Positions 1 through 11,054 of a DNA stretch of 64,000 nucleotides are shown one piece after another; positions within the stretch are counted from its first letter, which is position 1; the number at the start of each line of letters is the position of its first letter. A program made the position numbers and the translations under genes. Source of the stretch: Kalmusia sp. IMI 367209. Taxonomy: Eukaryota; Ascomycota; Dothideomycetes; Pleosporales; Didymosphaeriaceae. A model generated the notes under the pieces. That model searched no databases. It was not told the DNA's origin and worked only from the letters and a program-made list of their open reading frames with translations. The DNA lies in NCBI GenBank assembly GCA_027946365.1, contig JAPEUQ010000002.1, forward strand, positions 3,596,001 through 3,660,000, written 5' to 3'.

Positions 1-3000
1 TGAACCGAGCAATGACCACGTCAACACCTTTTGCTTCCTGTGTGCGCAAGTAGTGCACCCAGTCAGAAATTTGAGGAGATGTTTGTTTCCACCTAAGCTC
101 GATGAGTTCTCTCCAATCAATCTCGTCGAGAGCATCTTTCTCAACGATAGTGAATTGTTGCGCAAGTGTTTCCGAGTCGTATGCAAGAATGAAGGGTAAA
201 TGCGGAGGTTCTGCTGGCGTGATTTCTGATCTGGTCTCTTGGGGCTCGAAACCTGTCTCCTTTGGCTGGTTAACGGGCTCGAAGGTTTGCATGTTGAGAC
301 GAGATGTCGGCGTCAGACCTGGAGTAGGGAGGCCTTTGTCAAATACGGTGGTGTCGACCTGGGGTAAATCTTTTAAGCGATTCGCTGTGAGAGGAGGCGT
401 AGGTGGGTGCCGCATAGGGTGAGTGGGCAAGAACTCTTTCTCGGCATCACCAGCGGGCGTTTCGTCGTCAAAGAAACTTCTCACGCCATGGCTGTCGTCC
501 GACATCGCCCCTCTAGCCGACTCGATGTCGCTCAGGTCCTCATCGTCGTCGAGGAGGAATGATTCGCGAGCTGCTGAATTCCTGGGCATGGTGGCATCTC
601 GTGGGATCCTCTTCATACTGTCGGTCTTGATGACATACTCGATCGATGAATTGGACGAAGTAGGTTGACCTGCAGCTTGTTCTTCTGACCGCGACATTGG
701 GCTCATAGGCTTCAAAGGTGCGGGTTTCGCTGATGACCTCATTGTCTCCATCGTTCGCGCTCGAGGCGAACCAGTGATTTCGCTTAGGCCTCGATCTAGC
801 AGCGGTATGGATGAGTATGAATCTTCCGATCCAATGGCTGAGTTGACAGGAGGCACTCGGCTATTGAAAGCTTCCCCAGAAAGTCGATACATTCCTTGGC
901 CCTCGGCTTCTGGAGGCGCAAGCGGCCGGTGAAAGACATCATCCCCTTTTACGTAGCTTCTAGGCTGCGACGAATCATACTCCGATGGTATATAAGAAGG
1001 ATTCGAGGACTCTACAGGCGGATTGGTAGGTTCAAAGACACCTGATTCGACGTCAGTCCTCGGAGATTGGTCCGACGTGGGTTTCGAAGGATCTGGCGAC
1101 TTCTTCTCGTATCTTCCTTCGAGTTTCATCAGTGCTGATTCTATCCCGCCATCGTCATCAATATCATCCGGTAAAGCGGCCAATTTGGCTACTTCTGCCT
1201 CGAAAGAGGGCCGAAGATTTGGCTGGGAGGAGTGTGTATCCACCAGAGAAAGCTGTTTCTTTTTCAATTTGTCACCATCAGCTTCAATATCAGCCTCTTT
1301 CTCGGGCTCTTTTGCAGTAGACTCTACGAATCGATCTGATCTTAGAATAACGGAGTTTGCAATGGAGTGTGTACGGTTGGACACGGATCCCGTAGAGTGT
1401 GGGCGCTGCCCCTGTTCTAGATCTTGCACATTGCCAGCCGCACGGAGATCACCGCCTGGACGACGCCGTAGTTGACGGGCAGGTCTCAGCGGAGATTCGG
1501 CAGGCCGTCTGTCGAAATGGAAGGGATCATTGTCAGAGGACATCGTCTGAAACGTAGCAATACTGGGGGCTTGTTGGTGTCTAATAAGACCGCTGGCATG
1601 AGAAGTGTGACGACGCAGAGATGCAGGACGCGACATTGAGGTTTTCGTGGACCCTCGACGCCGGAAGGAATGCATTCGTTCACGACCTACCGAGAGCGAG
1701 CGTCTTTGCGTTGGAACAGATGATTGTATTGACCCGCGTGAAATTCGTTGCCAATCCGTGGGAGAGCCCATTTCTTTGTCTTTGTGAATATCCGGAAACT
1801 GAACAGGCACTGCGTTGGCTTCGACCAACTTCTCGTCGATCGAAGCCACCCTTGTTAGATCAACTGAGACATTGGTAGCCAGCTCGTATTCCTTATCAGG
1901 GTAAGGTAAAGCCCCAGACATCATAGGAAGGGGCGGGGGGCCTGTGTCGTCCATGATAACTATGGACTTGCTCCCAGTCGTGATGCCGCTGAGCAATCGA
2001 AAGTCCTCAGTCTTGGCCGGTTTACCTCGCTGCTCGCTACTATTCGATTGCCGCTTCTCGAATTCAAATTCAAATCCGCCTAGGGCGGGCACGATACTCT
2101 GTCGCTGCTCATTTTTCATCTGTTCCTGCACTGCCTCTTTGAAGCTCTGCGCAACCGCAGATGCTAGAAGATCAACCCGCACCTGGGGTCGGGGGCGAGT
2201 GTTTCGACGCTTTTGGACACCTCCGGAAGCGGTCGAAACAGTTGCAGGATTAGACGATCGTGGTGATGCGAGGTTGTGCTGGAATGCATTGGCGAAATGA
2301 GGGGTCGAAGCTGACGGCTGCTTGCTGCTCAAGGCACGGCGGACGCTTCCAAGAAGCTTCTTCATCCCCGGATTAGCAACGTAGCCACCACGGAATTGTA
2401 CGTCGGTGCTCAACACCTCTTCATGTGCTAGCTCTAGACGGGACCTTGTATGACGCAGACCACCGTTTTTCACGTCGATATATGGCGAACCAGGTTGGAA
2501 GAGCCCTCCGCGTACGAGACTACCGGGGATTTTAGAAATGGTGGTGACGTCAACCGTGGTGATATCAGCATCAGAAGTTGCGCTCTTTGGAAACGATAGG
2601 TGTGTCCTGTTGTCTCGCAGAGCGTCTGAAAAGCTCCCACTTCGCTTGTGTCCGTGTGACGGCCTGTTCGGCTTCTTCGTCGAAGCCGGTCGCTGTGGGC
2701 TAGCTGCGAGACGCGCGGGGCCAGTGTTTACTGGATGTGGCACGGGATACGCATACAGAGGTACATCTTTCGCTGGCTCTGTTTTACCCAGGCCCCTCAT
2801 TGGGATAGAACAAGACAAGACTGGAATGCTACGTTCACTCTCCGGTGACAAGGGTACCCTGACGCCTGATTCTACTTGCGAAGGAATATATGGAGAGCTG
2901 AAGCTGTTCTGAGGAGTATGTCGAGCCTTGTGGGCCCAGTCCATATGCCTACTGGCGAATTGATCACTAGGGTTTGATCCGATGGTTGCTGGTTTGGCCT

Positions 3001-4889
3001 CACTGACATGACGGGGGGCAGGATCTCGAGGAGGAGTAGAAGGTAGGGCAGCAGAGAACGCAGTTTCATCCACGGATGCTTGTGAGCCTGCCTGACCGCC
3101 GGGGAGGAGGTCTTCGTCTGCTCCATCTTGGCCAATGCGGTCATCATTGTCCCAATATAAAGCGCAAGTCCTCCTCCAGCATTTCTTCAGCTCGCCAATA
3201 ATTTTGATATCACCGCCGCCACCATCCTCCCGTGCTCTAAGATCCTTGTAAAGCGCATTCACTAGCTCGCAAAAGTATACACGCAGACGATACTTTGGCA
3301 CGAAGTCGTCGATAAAGTAGTTCAAGATCCAATGTCGAAGGGCAACAAACGTCCGGACGCGCACAATCCGGCCAAAGTCATCTTGTCTATTCACCGCCCA
3401 CCTGAGGCGTGATAGAAGGTACGCAACCAGTTCGCGACTGACAAGAAAAGAGCGGAAAGTGAGAAAAAAGTCGGAGAGTAATTCGTAGTCGAGGAAGCTA
3501 GGCGAGGTAATGTGTGCAACCAGTCGCGAGGGGGTGGCCGCGAGTATGTCACCGGTTGGCGAGAAGCGAACAACAGCACTATTGTCGGGGTTGGTGGTGA
3601 GGGAGTCGTAGATCTGGGGTCCAATTGGGAGTTTGGAGATACGAGCTGACGAGGGCTCCGAAGACGCCAGTGGAGGCTTCAGATCCATGGTTGCGCGAAA
3701 GTTGAAGGAATTGGGCGAATAAACGTCGGAACGTGGGCGGGACGAGAGGAACGAGTGGGTCGCGCGTTGCGGGGTCAAGAAGGACGATCTGTAATCCTCG
3801 GTCCCTGCAGCGCTGGTATACACTGAACTGCGCAGAATGGCGGTTCCCCGTGCACTGAAACGCGGCGTGCCCAGACGATAGGACGGAATGGGAACTTCGA
3901 GGATGGGGAAGGTCTCGGTGTCGGCCGTCTTTGGGCGCCCGGCGCGGTCAATGACTACCTTGAAGGTTCCCGGCTCGATACTGTGCGAGCTCACCGTGTG
4001 CGCGTCTGCGGCCGAGAAGGAGCGCGAGCGTGCGTGGTAAGCGGAGGGCGGAGGAGGGGAGTCGAGGTACGCAGGTCGCGAGAGCTTGATATCATCGTCC
4101 GTCCTCACGGCCGTCGGCAGTGGTGGTAGGGCAAAGTCGGCGCGGGTCGGGGACCTGGAGTCGAACACGCTCTTCTCCCAGTCATCGCTCGTGGGTCGCG
4201 TCTTGGAGTCGAGTGTGGCACTGTCGGGAGGGGTCTGCGGGAAGATGGGCTCTGGCAGTGGGCGGGTGCGCTGATGGGCAGGGCGTACCGAGGGCCTAGC
4301 AAAGGTCAGCAGCTGTAAGTCTTATTGTTATTATTATCGTAATCCTAACGCAGTGGCAGGCGTGCAATGGGCTGTGGGCTGTGGGCACGACGAGCGTTGG
4401 CCCCTCTCAGAAGGGTTGATGATGAGAGCAGCCTCATCCCACATGCTGGGTGCCGGGAAGGGCCTTGAGACGAAACGCTGGGCATCTGCCCCGTCTTTGC
4501 TTGCCCAGCCCCCGCACTTCACGGACGCGAGCAGTGAGAAAGACGCACACGGTCTCGACGTACCTCAGGTAGATGATGCCGTTGTTGATGTTGGCAACGG
4601 TGAAGGAGCGGCCCGGTGCGCTGCTCGGGGTCGAGTCGGTGGTCGCGTTGCTGGTGCCGCGTGCTCTGGTGGAGCGCAACTGTTCCTTGGAGTCCTGTAC
4701 GCGGCGCAGCGAAGGGCGGCGGTGGTGGTGGTGGTGGTGGTGTGCTGGTCGTCTTGCGTCGTCTGCGCGTCGTTTTGCTGCTTGCGCTCGTCTCGCGGCT
4801 GCCAGCACCTCTCGCTGGGTGGGATCCGGCGCTTGAAGGTCCCAGGCCGGGGTCGCATTTCGCGGCAGCACAGGCTGAGGCAAGGCCAT
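1..4889 (-). CDS. LTE1: LTE1-like guanine nucleotide exchange factor (3' end beyond window)
   Basis: Homolog of Lte1, the RasGEF-type protein of the mitotic exit network that acts toward the small GTPase Tem1 at the bud or cell cortex. Two exons are visible: 4889-4564 and 4295-1, split by a 268-bp intron (GTACG donor; CTGAC branch and CTAG acceptor). The phases (2 then 1) join cleanly, giving the Lte1-type N-terminal stretch ...VANINNGIIYLRPSVRP. About 1540 residues lie in the window. A RasGEF N-terminal domain sits at about residues 330-470 (SFLDYELLSDFFLTFRSFL region). It is followed by a long, low-complexity Ser/Pro-rich linker. The start of the catalytic RasGEF domain is at about residue 1485 (FILAYDSETLAQQFT, then EIDWRELIELRW). 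The stop codon lies outside the window. Exon 1 encodes a seven-His run from a GGT/CAC repeat. The start at 4889 is the ATG heading this frame, but the N-terminus is poorly conserved. Family assignment is firm; the exact partner GTPase is inferred. Confidence 0.9.
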
Positions 4890-6610
4890 CCTGCCCTGGC
4901 GCGGAAAACGGCTACAGGAGCACGATCATCAGCGCTGCTATCGGCGAGGCGTGACCTGAAGAGATGGGCAGGCTGCAGACATGGCTAATAGGGCGACTGG
5001 CGGAGAGAAGAGGTAGGTCGGGTGAAGTCTAGAAAGCCCAATCTTTCGTCGACCAGCCATCGGCGTCCAGCCAGGCAGGAAGACGCAATTCAGCAGGGCG
5101 AGCCACTCAGCGGCTTGTTTGGCATCAAGGCCCTAAAGGAGCGGCGCAACCCCCCGGCACCAGTCCCGGCCCCATGCAGCCATGCAGACGCGAGCGAGCC
5201 ATGGCTGGCGATTTAGCCTTCGCGGGCGTCAGAGCTCCACCGCGTTCGCAGCTGCGGGTGGCCCGAAGCAGTTCGCAGCCCGTTCAAGGGAAGAAGCCTG
5301 CTGGCATGACCCCGTCTGCCGAGCGAGCAGGTGTTGCTCGGTGCGTTGCCCACGCTGCCTGCGCTTCACTGTTCCCACCGCCCTGGCGGCGTGACGACGC
5401 CCGTGGCACATGTGCTGTCCGCCACATATGCACGGCCGACGCACACGAGATGGGGCCCATCGACAAACCTTCTGCAGCGTCAGTGCCATAGTGTCTCTCT
5501 GCCTAGAGGCCGGCTCGGGCTCCGCGCTCAACGCCAGACGCCCGTGGCAGCCACAAGCTCCCCACAGCTTCATCCCTCCAACGCGACAGTGACATCTTAA
5601 TCACCGCTCACGAGCAAGAACAACAGACAAACCAAGCAGCAAGCAGCAAAGCAAACCAAGTCACGCTCACGGCTTGTGCGCCCGCTGCTGCTTCGGGGGT
5701 GCGCACGTACGCCAATATTGACGTCGATCGTTGCATTGCCAAGCCACACTTCAAATGCACTGTACCAATGTGGACATTGTTGTTGTCGCGAATTCACATT
5801 CTAGGAGCTATACCTTACCTCGGGCACTATCGTTGTAGCTATAGGCAAGGACTAGGTGGTTTTGTCCTGCCATATCACACTGAAAGCTCCGCAGTAATGC
5901 ACGTCAACCAACATTACAGCAACAGGCTACCCCCAAGCGTGAAGCCCAAGTTCTTATCACCAAATCACAAACAAAGCACTCCCACGCGTGCGTCTGGCGC
6001 GCTATTTTCCCTGCTGCATTTTGCTTCTCCTTCCAGTCTGAGACAAGCCGTTTCGTCCAACGCCCACACCCGAGCTACTGCATGGCATTGACTCATTTCA
6101 GAACATGCGGCAGCCCAGCCGCTACCGCCAAAGTTCCGATGGCTTCGAGAAGCCTTCTCTCTAGGGATTTATAGTTCGGAACAGGTGCTAGTAGCTGTTT
6201 CACGTGTCGTCTTCGTGGTAATGATCTGTTGTTGTGGTGATGCACTGCATGCGCGCCCGAGTGAATGTAGCATGCGAAACCCGCTGTGGAGTTGGCAAAT
6301 ATAAACCCGAAATCTAATCGACTTTAGCATCCAATACCTCTATCGAGTTGAAATTCATGCTGATACGCTCTAGCTTAGGCTTCGAAAAGATGCATGTCTC
6401 AGCACCGCAATGGAAGCACGTCTCGCGCATTCAGGTTTGGTGCAGGGCGATTGACTCGACGAAAAAGCAACCCGGGCATATCCATACCGCATATGACATG
6501 ACGGGCAGGGTGCAGCATCATAGCAGCTTCGTCTTGAGAATTCTTCGCACAGACTTGAGTAGAAATATGCTTACGAATACTACATGACACGCTCACCTTG
6601 CGAAGGGGGC
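4890..6610. other. Intergenic region upstream of LTE1
   Basis: About 1.7 kb between the LTE1 start and the end of the DUF3445 gene. It holds only short, compositionally random frames. I see no domain-bearing exon, tRNA or mobile element. It should contain the LTE1 promoter and 5' leader and the 3' UTR of the DUF3445 gene. Confidence 0.5.
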
Positions 6611-8107
6611 TTAGAACGGATACGTCCTCACCTCGTCCTCCTTCGCCAAATCTAATCCGTTCTTGACCTGCTCCTCATGCTTCCTATCCAGGTACTCCAA
6701 TAACACCTCCTGGTACCTTTCCTTCCCCTTATACTTGCTTACGTCGTCACCCCAGCTACGGACTGCGCTCGCCAACCGCCCAGGCACGTACGGCTCCTCG
6801 CAGATCTGCGTGATGGGCAAGAAATACGTACGAATGGTGAAGACGACGCCTCCCGATCGCGGAAGCCTGTTGTTCACAAGTCAGTTACCGGGTCGCCGAT
6901 AGAACAACAAGGGGAGCTCACCGTCGAAGCGATTGCCTCTCACTCCTAAACATGTGGTTCTCAATGGCCTTGTTCTTCTCCGCCGTAAACCAACCTATCC
7001 CCTCAGAATCCTCGTCCCCGATACTATGGCTCCACGCCAAGTCGTCGTCGACCTGGATGAAGTAATTGTTCCTCAGCACCGGGTTCTCAGGCTGCACTCT
7101 CCTGAAGAAATTCAACATGCTCTTCTCCAGCTTGTCCTTGAACCCAGGCACGTCGCCGCTGGTATGGATCTCCGACAGCGGCATGCCGAACTTGTCCGTC
7201 AGCCGCCAGAATCCTGCGAGCAAGATCGATCCCGCAAGCAGGTAGTACTGCCCGTCCTCCTTCTCAAACATGATCGCTAGGTCGTCCTGCACCAGCCGCG
7301 CGGCCATCTGCATCGGGTCCTCCTTCAGCGGCCTCTCCACGATATCGAAGCTCTCACCCGTCACAATGTTGTCGATGCCCACGTCCGTCTTCTTGTACAA
7401 GCTGGGGTAGCGTTGCGGGAGGTAGTCGCATAGTTCTTCGAGGAGCTCGACGGCGCCGTCGAAGGCTTCGGGCGCCGTACGGCTGCACTTGTCGCCGCGC
7501 TCCGCGATGCGCCGCGCTTTGTCCGAGTGGTACTTCATGTAGTCGTTGTCGAGCTCGATCCACTCGTCCCAGTGCATGTTGCGTAGGCCGAGCGTGATGT
7601 TGTACTTGGGGCCGTACCGGAAGGGGCGATAGGGGAGGGGCTTGGTGTCGGTGAGGGACCAGTCCGGATAAGGGGGAGCGGCAGGACGTTTGAATGGTTG
7701 GGGAATCCATACTGGGTCGTATTAGCTCTTGTGCATCGCAGGGTTTGAATTTGGGTGCAAGAGGTGGGTGACGGCGTACCTCCAGGCTCTCTTGGGGGCG
7801 CTTTGGGTGGACTTCTCTTCTCGAGATCTGGTGTTCTTGGTCGGACGGCTTGCTTTCGGGTGCGCAGTTTACGTACTGCGAGGCTCACGGCCCAGCAGAC
7901 TGTCGCCAAAGCAAAGAAGCCATATAGTAGGCGTTGTGGGTCGATGCTTGCTTCTTGAAGAGTTGCGTTCAGGCTCTGGAGTTTCTCGTCAACTTTTCCG
8001 TTCTTCATCGCCTCGTCGAGTTTTGTGTATGCAGTATGGCAGTTGCTCCGAACCCAGAGGTTCACGTCTTGTATATTGTGGGCTAGCCGGGGACGTATCG
8101 ACGCCAT
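6611..8107 (-). CDS. HRQ / DUF3445 family protein (heme-dependent oxidative N-demethylase-like)
   Basis: Three exons: 8107-7780, 7711-6922 and 6866-6611. The introns are 68 and 55 bp with matching phases (1 and 2), giving 457 residues. The N-terminus carries one hydrophobic segment (about residues 57-75, YGFFALATVCWAVSLAV), which suggests a membrane anchor. The DUF3445 domain covers the rest. Landmarks are the RPFRYGPKYNITLGLR entry, LVQDDLAIMFE, and the family signature ...RSERQSLRRLPRSGGVVFTIRTY that spans the last intron. The bacterial relative is the alpha subunit of a heme-dependent oxidative N-demethylase. The fungal proteins are usually called HRQ family and have no settled substrate. 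The gene lies co-directionally 574 bp downstream of ALG9. Its enzymatic role is inferred from the family only. Confidence 0.87.
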
Positions 8108-8680
8108 TGTGTCAAGGATGCTTGCAAAGGTCCACAGGGATCAGTTTTGGAAGAGCGTTAAAATCACCTCATATGCCCCTGTGCCTTGCCAAAGAGATAC
8201 TACGGGCTGTTAAGGCAAATATACAAGAACTGCGGGCGCGTGAAGTTGTTAGTGAAACCCATCGATATTGGAGAAACCACCAAGTTTCTATACGCCTGGT
8301 CACTAGCAATGATCATGCAACGATAACCGATAAACAAGCTGCTAGCAGATCAGAAGCCTTGCTAGTCAACGGGTATCATTATGTGGGGTCCCCAAAAAGA
8401 GCTGCACCAGTGTATAGTCGGGAATTTATTGCCTGTTAAAGCCTAGCTTGATCTACCTATCCTATGGTAACGCTGTGATATGTCCGCCGTTGTAGTGCGA
8501 CGGCTGGCCATTATGCAGCGTTTGCTAGTGAGCTTCCCCAGTTGCTATGTATTTTACGAAGGTAGACGCGCAGCCGACTGATGAGGTAATGCGTTTGGTG
8601 CGGTAGATGCGGAACCGCACCGAGATATCAGGTGTTGCGATAAGGCGGGCCGGGCGATTGGTAGCGATGCGATAATGTAA
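8108..8680. other. Intergenic between ALG9 stop and HRQ gene start
   Basis: This 573-bp spacer lies between two co-directional minus-strand genes. It should carry the ALG9 3' UTR and the HRQ gene promoter. I see no further gene in it. Confidence 0.5.
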
Positions 8681-10631
8681 TCAGTCTCTGCGACGCAATA
8701 GACAGTATTCACCCCACGTCCTTCGGAAGCGCGCTGGTATGAATGGCCAGTCCGGAACCCAGATTAGGCGGCCGATTAGGGATGTGCCACTTGCATCCAT
8801 GAAGGTTTGGCAAGTGACCTTCTCCCACTCTTCCGTACGAGCAATGAAGTTGAGTTCTATGTCTGTAGTTGGGACGCTGGGGAGATGCGAGTCAATAAGA
8901 AACTTGCAGTTGCTAATATTTGTCTGCAATACGTCAGTAGTGTTCGCTCCAAAAGGCGCGTATCATTTGTTAACGACTTACGTATTTCCCGAGATCCTCC
9001 AAGTTCTCATCGTTCATGCCGGTTGGTATCAGCCACGTACCGGGAAAAGATTCAGAGCCGGGTTTGGTTTCGCTAAATTCCCCAGGAAGCAAACCAGAGA
9101 AATCGCTCTTAATAAATTTGGCACGCGTCTGATCTGGGAGGTGATAAGAAGACGGGAAGCGATACCACTCCTTAGCCAGACAAACAAATTCACCCTCATG
9201 TACCGCGTTCTTCTCCTGCAGCGGTGCGTATATGCTGAGAGGAGCCGAGTACGCTGTCATTGTGCCAATCGTTCGAAGTGCACCTATATCGAAGCTGGTG
9301 AGAACAAACGAGATGATGACCAGAAACTTGATCTGAGCGGGTATCTTGCTGAATATACTCCTGGGATTCGTAGAGCCAAAGTTTGCAAGCAGTATGTGTA
9401 GCGATGTTGCCGCGTTGAAGGCTAAGGCAGGATAGGCAGGATACATGAACCTTTCTTCCTTATGCGGCTGCAATGTGAATATTGCCAGCCATAGATAGAA
9501 GGGGCTGGTAAAAACGATACCGCGTAGGAGAGCCTGATACGAGAAGGTCGACCTTCGAACTGCATTTTGAAGCAGGATCAAGGGAAGGGCCGCCATAGCT
9601 AGGAAGAACCAAGAATTGAAGTTGAGCGCAAGGTTACGAATGTAGAAATGCCATGGCTCGACACCATATATATTAGGACCTTTGCTCCCACCGCTGAAGA
9701 CGTTGTATAGTACAATGTTCAGGGGGACGCAGACAAGCTTCCTATAAAAGAACGTATCAATGCCGACTTGGACTGCCTATGTATTGTTATATGTTAGTGT
9801 GAAGTTCAGTACATACTAGTATTAGACACTTACCAAGACGAGGAACGATCGCAGTGCACCATCAAGTAGCCTCCTAATCCCGGCAACAACCTCGCCAGTA
9901 GTTATAGCTAAGAGTGCCTCTTCGAATATAAAGGGAAGGACAAGAGCACCAGCGAATGGCCAGCCAAGAAGACTACCCACAGCGAACCAAAATATGCCTT
10001 GAGCCGTCCTCATGCCACCACTCCAGTCCATGAACGCCGAGAAGCCAAGCATGGTAGTGTACATGGCGAAGCTCGAAGGGAGATAGGCAATGGAGGCATG
10101 GTACATACCGGGACTGAAGATCATGATCATGAGAAAGAATATGGCGGTGCGAGGGTTGATTGTCTTTGAGATGGTGGAAAACAACTTCGTCTCGCATTGG
10201 GCGCAGATGAACCCAAGCACTATGCGAAGGAAATAGAATTGGGCGACTTTACTGTTCACAAAAGGAAGGAATCGCCCGAGTTGTATGATGGCGGCATGGA
10301 GACCTGTGTAAGCCCAGCTCCGGATCGCATACTCGGGGGAGTATTCCCAGGTCTGCAGTCCATATCCGTGATTGAGATAATGGGTAGGCTCCCAGTAGTT
10401 GAAAACTTCGTCGCAGTCTTGGATAGGCGAGAATACTGCAGCGATTATGTTGGCTAGGAAGAAGATATAGAAAGCAGCGGTAGACTTGAGCTGTGGTGGT
10501 GGTCGCACTGTTTCGCTACTGCTTGTTAGAAATACGATGTCGTCAGGCAATTGATTTTGTGCTCACTCTGAGGAACTTTGGCCGGGCTGATGAATCTGTG
10601 CCGAAGCAGCATTCTTTGCCTTGGGTGGCAT
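8681..10631 (-). CDS. ALG9: Alpha-1,2-mannosyltransferase ALG9 (GT22)
   Basis: ER membrane mannosyltransferase that adds alpha-1,2-mannose from dolichyl-phosphate mannose to the lumenal lipid-linked oligosaccharide used in N-glycosylation. Four exons: 10631-10567, 10518-9834, 9776-8982 and 8923-8681. The introns are 48, 57 and 58 bp, all phase-consistent, giving 595 residues, normal for the family. GT22 marks are the first lumenal loop DCDEVFNYWEPTHYL, a series of hydrophobic membrane segments, and the diagnostic HKEERFMYPAYP motif. The first exon is tiny (MPPKAKNAASAQIHQPG...) and is needed to reach the true start. An ATG-like start in the second exon would miss it. ALG9 is divergent from NAF1, with 423 bp between the starts. 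Confidence 0.94.
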
Positions 10632-11054
10632 TATGGCTGGAACAATGGAAAGGATTCGGGTTGGATCAAGACGTTTCACAGGCCAGATGAGCAATAAAAT
10701 AATGAACTAGATGGAACAGGGGGAGTCCATGAGCAGACGTGGTGTGTATGACAGCAAGTCACTCTGCAATACTCGAGATGTGTATGCTTACTTCCTTCGC
10801 AACCTCCAGAGGCAGTTGGCACTGAACAATGAAGTCAGGTAGTTTACGCAAGTGAACTGTGGTCGAGCGCCTCTTGATAGGGCTGAAGCACGCCAAGAAC
10901 GCACAGGCCAGTTCGCTTTCTTTAGAAAAGCTGCGACTCGGCGGGCTCCCTTCCGCGACGCACATTCACAACTGCACGCAAGACTGGTGCCAGGTGCAAA
11001 ACCCGCATTTGTCAATATCACAGCGATACACGCTGCAAAGAGACAGCGCTCAGC
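10632..11054. promoter_or_regulatory. Shared divergent promoter region of ALG9 and NAF1
   Basis: The 423 bp between two head-to-head start codons must hold the promoters and 5' leaders of ALG9 (minus) and NAF1 (plus). No specific element was identified with confidence. Confidence 0.5.

Noticed and set aside
4353..4988. 211-codon plus-strand frame
   Set aside because: Antisense to LTE1 exon 1 and its intron. The minus-strand exon has conserved sequence and a phase-consistent splice.
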